Assembly: GCA_002452325.1 (NCBI GenBank)
Contig: DKFG01000040.1
Span: 1-11,069 of the forward strand
Length of the DNA: 11,069 nt
Direction of reading: 5' to 3'
Source: Geobacter sp. UBA6802
GTDB taxonomy: Bacteria > Desulfobacterota > Desulfuromonadia > Geobacterales > Pseudopelobacteraceae
Numbering within the stretch: the first letter of the stretch is position 1; the number at the start of each line of letters is the position of its first letter. The notes beneath the pieces are model-generated. The model had not been told where the DNA came from and did not search any database. It worked only from the letters and a program-made list of their open reading frames with translations. Positions 6,665 through 11,069 of the stretch are shown here, piece after piece. The translations under genes were made by a program, and so were the position numbers.

Positions 6665-7303
6665 ATGACTCTGTACCCGCGCCGGCTGATCTCTTTGCCG
6701 ACCTGTACCGTAGCTGGAAAAAACTGCCGCCGCCTGAAACGGGGCACAGCGAATGCCCTTAAATTTGAATACCGGGCCGAACTGAACCTGCTGGAGCTGG
6801 CCGAAGAATTGGCTGGCGGAACCTACCAGCCTTCGCGGGTGATCCGCTTTGCTGTTGACCGGCCCAAGCTGCGCGAGATCGTTGCCGCTGATTTTCGTGA
6901 CCGGGTGGTACACCACTATCTGGTGGAACGGCTGGAGCAGATCTATGAGCCGGTCTTTATCCATGACAGCTACGCCTGCCGCAGGGGTAAGGGGGTGCAT
7001 GCCGCCCTGGTGCGGCGGCGCAGTGTCAACAACCTTAGAATCCGTCTGGATCGCCTGCAACGCAGCGGTGTGCGCCAGGATGCGAGGGGGCTGTACCGCT
7101 TTCGTCGCGCCGACAAGGCATGGTTTGAGCAGGTACGCAGCATTATGGCCTCATACTACGGCCACTTCAAATGGGCCGATACCAACCGGCTGCGCCGGTC
7201 CATATTCCAGCGTTACCCCTGGCTGAACGCCGTTATGCGGCTGAACAAAGAGAACATGCCCAAACTACGCACACAGCGTATTGCCGGTATGCTGAAAAAA
7301 TGA
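6665..7303 (+). pseudogene. DGR reverse transcriptase remnant, palm domain deleted in frame
   Basis: The open frame encodes 212 residues, against roughly 350-400 for DGR RTs. The N-terminal part carries recognisable RT phrases: ALKFEYRAELNLLELAEEL, RDRVVHHYLVERLE (from residue 78) and HDSYACRRGKGVHA (from residue 100). It then jumps, around residues 113-116, to VRRRSVNNLRIRL, which in the family follows the palm, and ends with the C-terminal phrase ASYYGHFKWADTNRLRRS. Everything between is missing, including the (Y/F)xDD catalytic motif and the conserved template-binding motifs, so no polymerase activity is expected. Residues ~11-20 also look frame-scrambled (LPTCTVAGK), while the adjacent frame reads FADLYRSWKK there as expected. 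The start is uncertain; ATG 6665 gives MTLYPR, like family N termini, but has no close ribosome binding site. The remnant is placed 22 bases after TR, as in intact DGRs. Confidence 0.85.
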
Positions 7304-7325
7304 ACCTAACCAAGGAGAGCTTACC

Positions 7326-7907
7326 ATGAAAAAAATGACGTTTGCTGTTGTCTGTTGTTTTCTGTTGGGCCTTGTGGCGCATGCGCAGGCAGTGCAACTG
7401 CCCAAAACCGGCCAGACCATCTGCTATAATGCCGCAGGCGCTGTAATTGACTGCCCCGGCACCGGGTAGGACGGCGCTCTGCAAACAGGTGGTGCCTGGC
7501 CAGACCCCCGCTTTACTGATAATGCTAACGGCACAGTAACTGATAACCTGACCGGGCTTATCTGGTTGAAGAATGCCAACTGCTTTGGCACACAGACCTG
7601 GGCCAACGCCCTTACCAGCGCAAATACTCTTGCCAGCGGCGCCTGCGGGCTTTCTGACGGTTCAACCGCCGGGCAGTGGCACCTGCCAAACCGCAAAGAA
7701 TTGCAAAGCCTGATTGACCGCTCCCGCACAAATCCCGCCCTGCCTGCGGGTCATCCCTTCAGCGGAGTCTACTTAAACTACTGGTCTTCCAGTGCCTACG
7801 CAGGCGACGCGAACGTCGCCTGGTACGTGAGCGTGTACGGCTATGTGGGCGGCGTCTATAAGGCGAGCACCAGCTTCTATGTGTGGCCGGTACGGGCCGG
7901 ACAGTAG
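7326..7907 (+). pseudogene. DGR target 2: DUF1566/Lcl_C protein interrupted by an amber codon
   Basis: A strong ribosome binding site (AAGGAGA, 7312-7318) precedes ATG 7326 and a secretory signal peptide (MKKMTFAVVCCFLLGLVAHA). The DUF1566 domain follows, but codon 48 is TAG (7467-7469) within CPGTG-stop-DGALQ, where the family typically has Gln, so CAG to TAG is the simplest explanation. Beyond the stop the frame is clean to 7907 and includes GLIWLKNANCFG, GQWHLPN, YWSSS and the ending YVWPVRAGQ. It is shorter than target 1, lacking the Fn3 part, and has a plain secretory rather than lipoprotein signal. A 47-residue peptide would be made unless the stop is read through or the distal part restarts (an in-frame ATG is not obvious before the WLKNANC region). 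It follows the RT remnant by 22 bases. The amber lies outside VR2, so retrohoming could not repair it. Confidence 0.85.
7763..7901 (+). other. DGR variable region 2 (VR2)
   Basis: This 139-base segment matches TR at both ends and in the YWSSS and WPVRAG blocks, and most substitutions lie at template adenines (for example AAC to TAC, GAC, GTC, AGC, GGC; ATG to GTG). Relative to TR it lacks one codon before YWSSS and one codon after the AWxV block, and gains one codon after the Lys codon. VR1 has no such indels. It therefore either descends from an older template or has undergone later recombination. Confidence 0.88.
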
Positions 7908-7945
7908 ATTATTTGGGTTTTTTGGTTATTTAACCACCCCCCCAA

Positions 7946-7970
7946 CCCCCTCCTTAACTACAGGAGGGGG
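7946..7970. repeat. Perfect 9-bp GC-rich hairpin downstream of VR2
   Basis: CCCCCTCCT (7946-7954) pairs perfectly with AGGAGGGGG (7962-7970) around a 7-base loop. No T-run follows on either strand, so it is not a typical terminator. It starts 38 bases after the VR2 stop codon. GC-rich hairpins just past the VR are a known feature of DGR targets, but this one is farther away than in the phage prototype and could be an unrelated palindromic repeat. Confidence 0.7.
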
Positions 7971-7975
7971 AGCTA

Positions 7976-8054
7976 AAGTCGTAGGTTGGGAAGAGCGTAG
8001 CGAATCCCAACAGGGTGCTGTCGGGTTTCGCGATACAGCCGCTCTACCCGACCT
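7976..8054. repeat. 79-bp bipartite palindromic repeat, copy A
   Basis: Copy A of a pair (copy B at 8702-8780) with 4 mismatches in 79 bases by eye. It holds two hairpins: GTTGGGA (7985-7991) / TCCCAAC (8005-8011) and GTCGGGT (8020-8026) / ACCCGAC (8046-8052). This resembles intergenic palindromic repeats widespread in proteobacteria. A fragment of the DGR VR 3' end follows directly. Confidence 0.85.
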
Positions 8055-8203
8055 GCTACTGTGGCCGGTACGGGAAGTAATTGGAAGTAATTGGGTCAGG
8101 CTTGTAGGGTTACATTATTGAGAGGGTAATTCCGGGACATGATACTTAACTCCCTCGTAGAACAAGGGCTGTTGTCTAAACTGTTCGAGGTGGACAGTAC
8201 AGT
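8055..8203. other. Gene-free stretch with a VR-tail fragment and a short tandem repeat
   Basis: TACTGTGGCCGGTACGGG (8057-8074) matches the 3' end of the VRs apart from two missing bases, and is a decayed remnant of the IMH region. GGAAGTAATT then occurs twice in tandem (8073-8082, 8083-8092). The remainder to 8203 holds no credible gene. The segment around 8091-8157 (TTGGGTCAGG ... AATTCCGGGACATGATACTT) resembles, from memory, a repeat seen beside REP-associated transposase genes, but no transposase is present. Confidence 0.5.
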
Positions 8204-8470
8204 TCAGGTGAGCAGCCGGTCATAGTCGGTGTGGCTGCCAATCCAGAACCATACTACGCCATCAGGTACGCCAATCCCAAGGGCGCGATAACGCAGGCCA
8301 ACCCGAACCGACCAGAATTGCCTGATCTGTTTGAAGTGCAAGGAAGGGTGTCTGGGATTTTGTTTCAAGAGGGCAAAGTTGGCGTCTGCCAAATGTCTGA
8401 TGGTGTTTGGTAGACAATAGTAACACTCCCAGAAGCGGGGTGAGGCATGGTGAATCAGAGCGGTTTGCAT
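8204..8470 (-). CDS. RelE/ParE-like toxin of a type II toxin-antitoxin module
   Basis: An 88-residue basic protein. The run HPSLHFKQI..FWSVRVGLRYRALG and the ending VWFWIGSHTDYDRLL are characteristic of a small RelE/ParE-superfamily toxin group. These toxins are usually ribosome-dependent mRNA endonucleases or gyrase inhibitors; which applies here cannot be read from the sequence. The start overlaps the 3' end of the antitoxin gene by 16 bases, the typical antitoxin-first, translationally coupled layout. The length is normal for the group, so the gene is probably intact. Confidence 0.75.
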   Translation of the reverse strand: MQTALIHHASPRFWECYYCLPNTIRHLADANFALLKQNPRHPSLHFKQIRQFWSVRVGLRYRALGIGVPDGVVWFWIGSHTDYDRLLT

Positions 8471-8655
8471 CTGTCAGCGTCATAGTGGGCAAGGGCCTCG
8501 GCAGCCAGAGCATCCAGCTTGCCGCTGTTGATATCATCAGAAAGCTCGTGATCCCAGCGTTGCGCGTCAAACGCATCAAACCATGAGCGGAATTGACGTA
8601 AGTCTGGCTCAGGCAGCGCTGCAACCTGTTTTTCAATCCGTTGGAGTGAGGGCAT
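8455..8655 (-). CDS. Small antitoxin partner of the RelE/ParE-like toxin
   Basis: A 66-residue acidic protein, with LPEPDLRQFRSWFDAFDA and the ending GKLDALAAEALAHYDADRCKPL typical of the helical antitoxin found ahead of this RelE-like group. The start at 8655 is chosen over an upstream in-frame ATG (8736) because GGAGG lies a few bases ahead and the upstream extension is hydrophobic and partly within the 79-bp repeat. It would bind and neutralise the toxin encoded just downstream. Autoregulation is likely from family precedent. No clear operator is identified, although copy B of the 79-bp repeat lies directly upstream. Confidence 0.72.
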   Translation of the reverse strand: MPSLQRIEKQVAALPEPDLRQFRSWFDAFDAQRWDHELSDDINSGKLDALAAEALAHYDADRCKPL

Positions 8656-8701
8656 GACAACCTCCGTAAAAGTGAAATGAATGATCACAAACGTACCACA
8701 T

Positions 8702-8780
8702 AAGTCGTATGTTGGGAAGAACGTAGCGAATTCCAACAGGGTGTTGTCGGGTTTCGCGATACAGCCGCTCTACCCGACCT
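8702..8780. repeat. 79-bp bipartite palindromic repeat, copy B
   Basis: This matches copy A (7976-8054) at an offset of exactly 726 with 4 mismatches by eye. The second hairpin (GTCGGGT...ACCCGAC) is fully conserved; the first has an unpaired change. Copies A and B flank the toxin-antitoxin pair as direct repeats, and each is followed at once by a VR 3' fragment, so the duplicated unit includes DGR sequence. Confidence 0.85.
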
Positions 8781-8835
8781 TCTTCTATGTGTGGCCGGTA
8801 CGGGCCGGACAGTAGATTATTTGGGTTTTTGGGTT
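8781..8835 (+). other. Remnant of a third DGR variable region, 3' end and trailer
   Basis: The segment TTCTATGTGTGGCCGGTACG and onward to TAG (8813-8815) encodes FYVWPVRAGQ-stop, identical to the ends of targets 1 and 2, and is followed by the same trailer GATTATTTGGGTTTT seen after both VRs. Upstream of it there is no DUF1566 sequence, only the 79-bp repeat, so the rest of the target gene has been lost. Confidence 0.85.
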
Positions 8836-8863
8836 GGTTATTTGGAATGGGTGACGAGGCGGC

Positions 8864-8909
8864 AAAAAAGCCAGCAAGCCTTTATGTTGTAAGGCTTTGT
8901 GGGCTTTTT
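8864..8909. terminator. Bidirectional intrinsic terminator
   Basis: AAGCCTT (8876-8882) pairs with AAGGCTT (8891-8897) around an 8-base loop; an outer helix AAGCC (8868-8872) / GGCTT (8902-8906) extends it across a small internal loop. T-runs follow on the + strand (to 8909) and, read in reverse, on the - strand (A-run 8864-8869). It would end transcripts coming through the DGR region and those from the HigBA-like pair, whose last stop is at 8941. Confidence 0.7.
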
Positions 8910-8940
8910 AGCGGTTGCAAGACCGGTTTGGGGGGGACAA

Positions 8941-9252
8941 CTATGAGGCTGTTGCTATCTTTTCAGGCTGGATGGTCATTTTTAAGCCCATGCCGTGAAG
9001 GATGGAGAGAAGGTTTGACAGCCCTGGGTTGCCTCGCGTGGAAAGCATACGGTACAGGCTTTCCCTTTTTACATGGGCTTTCTCGGCAACCAGAGCCATG
9101 CCGCCTTTTGCTTCGGCGATGTTCCGAAGCGCCTGCAATAGTCCGTCCCGGTCGCCGTCTTCAAGAGCCGCGTTCAGGTATTCAGCGGCATTCTGTTCGT
9201 CTTTCAGCCATTCAATATGATATTTGTGCCAGTCGCCGGTTTTTCGTGACAT
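8941..9252 (-). CDS. HigA-like antitoxin (addiction module antidote protein)
   Basis: A 103-residue protein matching the antidote family of HigBA-type modules: an N-terminal AAEYLNAALEDGD helix, then a helix-turn-helix (about 50-90) with GGMALVAEKAHVKRESLYRML and GNPGLSNLLSILHGMGL. The start at 9252 is chosen over the longer frame to 9333 because AAGGAG lies ahead at proper spacing and the extra residues overlap the toxin gene in another frame. It is encoded immediately after the toxin (toxin-first order, as in HigBA) and would neutralise the toxin and probably repress the operon. Confidence 0.82.
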   Translation of the reverse strand: MSRKTGDWHKYHIEWLKDEQNAAEYLNAALEDGDRDGLLQALRNIAEAKGGMALVAEKAHVKRESLYRMLSTRGNPGLSNLLSILHGMGLKMTIQPEKIATAS

Positions 9253-9256
9253 AGAC

Positions 9257-9439
9257 TTATTTCTCCTTTTGCCGTTTCCAGTAGGACTTTGCCGTCTTGA
9301 TGTCTCTACGCTGGGTTGACTTGTCGCCACCAATAAGCAAAAGAACGACAGTTTTCCCGCTCATGGCATAATAGACACGATAGCCAGGGCCGTAATCAAT
9401 TTTTAGCTCATGTACTCCGTCGCCCAACGCTTCAGTCAT
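9257..9439 (-). CDS. HigB/RelE-like toxin, N-terminally truncated
   Basis: The 60-residue frame begins inside the usual toxin sequence: GDGVHELKIDYGPGYRVYY, then VVLLLIGGDKSTQ and the C-terminal DIKTAKSYW are hallmarks of the addiction-module killer family, whose members are about 95-110 residues. Roughly the first 35-40 residues are absent. Upstream, the frame meets a TGA about 30 bases before the ATG, and no other frame supplies the missing part. No ribosome binding site precedes the ATG; a TATAAT lies 12 bases before it on the - strand. The toxin is probably inactive, leaving its antitoxin as an orphan. Confidence 0.6.
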   Translation of the reverse strand: MTEALGDGVHELKIDYGPGYRVYYAMSGKTVVLLLIGGDKSTQRRDIKTAKSYWKRQKEK

Positions 9440-9764
9440 GACTGACTGTAGATTATATGTTACAATGCGTCAACCAGGTATTTCGAGGATTTCAGGACGT
9501 AGGAAACTTTGGATCAGGCTTGCTTTATTGCATAAACTGCACACAATCGTAATTTTTCAAAAACAAAAAATGGAACACGGGAAAAACGGGTTGGGCAAAA
9601 GCCATACCAAATGCAAGTCCGCATTGCTACCCAAATAGAGACGTTCATCGAAGGCGTAAAATGGGAACGGCTTGACTTTGTGTGCGGCGGTTTTGGGGTT
9701 TAATCCTGAGTCGGTTCTATGGTACAGTGCCACCCTTTTTACACCATTTTGCGGAGGTTGCTGC
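9440..9764. other. Gene-free stretch before rfbB
   Basis: No credible gene, RNA or repeat is seen. Short frames here, including one of 66 codons on the + strand from 9438, have atypical composition and no ribosome binding site. The sequence is more A/T-rich than its neighbours (for example 9549-9570). TTGACT at 9672-9677 and TTTAAT at 9699-9704 look promoter-like but are 21 bases apart, too far for a standard sigma-70 promoter. Confidence 0.5.
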
Positions 9765-10844
9765 ATGTCATTCAGCTCTTTTACCCCCACCAGCTTGCTG
9801 GTGACCGGTGGCGCCGGTTTTATCGGTTCCAACTTCATCAACCGTTTTATGCCGTTAAATCCGGGTTGTCGTGTCATTAACCTTGATGCCCTGACATACG
9901 CCGGAAACCTGAAGAACCTGACGGCAGTGGAGCAGAACCACGACTACCGTTTTGTCAAGGGGGATATCGGGGATGCAGCCCTGGTTGCATCGATCCTCGC
10001 AGAAGAGAAGGTTGATGCAGTGGTTCATTTTGCTGCCGAATCCCATGTTGATCGCTCCATTACCGGGCCGGAGATCTTTGTCCGCACCAATGTGCTGGGC
10101 ACCCAGATATTGCTGGAGGAGTGCCGCAAGCACTGGCAATCAGGGCTGGTGGCTGATTTTCGCTATTACCAGATCTCTACCGATGAGGTCTATGGCTCGC
10201 TTGGTGAAACCGGCTACTTTACGGAAGAAACACCGCTGGCCCCCAATTCTCCCTACTCGGCCTCAAAGACAGGGGCAGACCTGCTGGTGCGGGCATACCA
10301 TGAAACCTTCGGCATGCCGACCATTATCTCCCGCTGTTCCAACAACTACGGCCCGTTTCATTTTCCGGAAAAGCTGATCCCGCTGCTGATTGCCAATATC
10401 ATTGCCGAGAAGCCGCTGCCGGTATACGGCGACGGCAGTAATGTGCGGGACTGGCTGCATGTGCAGGACCACAGTGCTGCCATTGAGTGTATCCTCAAGC
10501 AGGCTGAGCCAGGGTCGGTCTACAATATCGGCGGCAACAACGAATGGAAAAATATCGACATCGTCAACCTGGTCTGTGACCTGCTGGACAGCCGCCTGGG
10601 GCGTAAGCCGGGCAGCAACCGCCAACTGATCACCTTTGTCAAGGATCGGCCCGGCCATGACAAGCGTTATGCCATTGACGCCTCCAGGCTGAAGCATGAA
10701 CTGGGCTGGTCACCGGCCTATACCTTTGAAACCGGCATTAGTGAGACCATTGACTGGTATCTGGCCAATCAGGCCTGGGTACAGGAGGTCACCAGCGGCA
10801 GCTATCGCGATTACTATCAGCTGCAGTACGGAGGTGCCGTATGA
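9765..10844 (+). CDS. rfbB: dTDP-glucose 4,6-dehydratase
   Basis: A 359-residue short-chain dehydrogenase/reductase of the RmlB family. The NAD-binding loop TGGAGFIGS begins at about residue 14; the catalytic Thr139-Asp140-Glu141 sits in STDEVYGS, and Tyr164 and Lys168 sit in YSASK. The phrases HFAAESHVDRSI, RCSNNYGP and DRPGHDKRYAID are family signatures. It removes water from dTDP-glucose to give dTDP-4-keto-6-deoxyglucose, the second step to dTDP-L-rhamnose used in O-antigen and other surface glycans. Start 9765 is preferred to an upstream in-frame ATG (9672) because GGAGG lies 7 bases ahead and the extra 31 residues are not family-like. The stop overlaps the start of rfbD by 4 bases (ATGA). 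Confidence 0.95.
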   Translation: MSFSSFTPTSLLVTGGAGFIGSNFINRFMPLNPGCRVINLDALTYAGNLKNLTAVEQNHDYRFVKGDIGDAALVASILAEEKVDAVVHFAAESHVDRSITGPEIFVRTNVLGTQILLEECRKHWQSGLVADFRYYQISTDEVYGSLGETGYFTEETPLAPNSPYSASKTGADLLVRAYHETFGMPTIISRCSNNYGPFHFPEKLIPLLIANIIAEKPLPVYGDGSNVRDWLHVQDHSAAIECILKQAEPGSVYNIGGNNEWKNIDIVNLVCDLLDSRLGRKPGSNRQLITFVKDRPGHDKRYAIDASRLKHELGWSPAYTFETGISETIDWYLANQAWVQEVTSGSYRDYYQLQYGGAV

Positions 10845-11069
10845 TTCTGGTGATCGGGGCAGGGGGCATGCTGGGGCAGGATCTGCTGGCACTGCTGGGT
10901 GATCGGGGCAGGGGGGTGGATCTGCCGGATATCGATATCACGGATATGCGGTCGGTGCAGCAGGTGCTGACCGCGTTGAAACCGAAAGTGGTGGTGAACT
11001 GCGCTGCCTATACCGATGTGGACGGCTGCGAAAGTAATGCCGAGACCGCCATGCAGGTCAATGCCGAAG
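10841..11069 (+). CDS. rfbD: dTDP-4-dehydrorhamnose reductase (3' end outside window)
   Basis: The first 76 codons of an RmlD-type reductase. A nucleotide-binding GAGGMLGQDL loop begins near residue 6, and VVNCAAYTDVDGCE followed by AMQVNAE is the RmlD signature. It performs the last, NAD(P)H-dependent step to dTDP-L-rhamnose. Start 10841 overlaps the rfbB stop (ATGA) and is preceded by GGAGGT, so the two genes are translationally coupled. The 18-base sequence GGTGATCGGGGCAGGGGG occurs twice near the start (10849-10866, 10898-10915) in different frames. Confidence 0.92.
   Translation, partial: MILVIGAGGMLGQDLLALLGDRGRGVDLPDIDITDMRSVQQVLTALKPKVVVNCAAYTDVDGCESNAETAMQVNAE

Noticed and set aside
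6284..6762. Two + strand frames running through TR (from 6284 and 6568)
   Set aside because: The Asn-rich peptide is the template in coding register with the target, not a gene; no ribosome binding site, and the second merely runs into the shifted piece of the RT N terminus.
6404..7060. 218-codon open frame on the - strand across TR and the RT remnant
   Set aside because: It reads the TR as Val/His/Cys-rich low complexity and opposes well-supported DGR features; no family resemblance.
7908..9440. CRISPR array or insertion sequence in the repeat-rich stretch
   Set aside because: Repeats occur only twice, with no regular spacers, and no transposase gene or terminal inverted repeats are visible.
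9438..9638. 66-codon open frame on the + strand
   Set aside because: No ribosome binding site, unusual composition and no resemblance to any family.
9672..9704. Promoter TTGACT/TTTAAT ahead of rfbB
   Set aside because: The spacer is 21 bases, outside the range of normal sigma-70 promoters.

Overview
The window reads as a chromosomal segment of a Geobacter-like member of the Desulfuromonadales (inference from the pilC-pilS-pilR order, the style of the lipoproteins and moderately GC-rich coding; no rRNA or other phylogenetic marker is present). Its centre is an accessory island holding a diversity-generating retroelement (DGR) that looks recently active but now broken. The island lies between a type IV pilus operon and a dTDP-rhamnose operon.

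Layout. (1) 1-3865, + strand: the C-terminal part of pilC, then the overlapping two-component pair pilS-pilR. (2) 3866-4159: a gene-free stretch with a candidate promoter, a foldable leader and a strong intrinsic terminator. (3) 4160-7907, + strand: a lipoprotein with two 73-residue repeats, a lipoprotein with Fn3 and DUF1566/Lcl_C domains whose last ~47 codons are a DGR variable region (VR1), an Avd accessory protein, the template region (TR, 6501-6642), a reverse transcriptase (RT) remnant, and a second DUF1566 target with its own variable region (VR2) but a premature amber codon. (4) 7908-9439: decayed repeat-rich DNA with two further fragments of the VR 3' end, a 79-bp repeat present twice, and two toxin-antitoxin modules on the - strand. 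(5) 9440-9764: no gene seen. (6) 9765-11069, + strand: rfbB and the start of rfbD.

The DGR call rests on a direct alignment. VR1 (5782-5922) and TR (6502-6642) align without gaps over 141 bp at a constant offset of 720; by eye there are 28 differences, and 27 fall where TR has an adenine. TR carries 19 Asn codons (AAC/AAT), the usual substrate for adenine-directed mutagenesis, and 16 of these positions encode something else in VR1. The target is a predicted lipoprotein, so the variable face is probably displayed at the cell surface.

The unusual part is the state of the machinery. The RT open reading frame keeps its N-terminal part and its C-terminal part but lacks the whole palm, including the YxDD catalytic motif; an in-frame deletion joins the two. 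Two compensating single-base shifts also appear to scramble about ten residues near its N terminus. VR2 differs from TR by whole-codon indels as well as A changes, and the second target carries an in-frame TAG upstream of its VR. The cassette therefore looks frozen unless an RT encoded elsewhere acts on it in trans.
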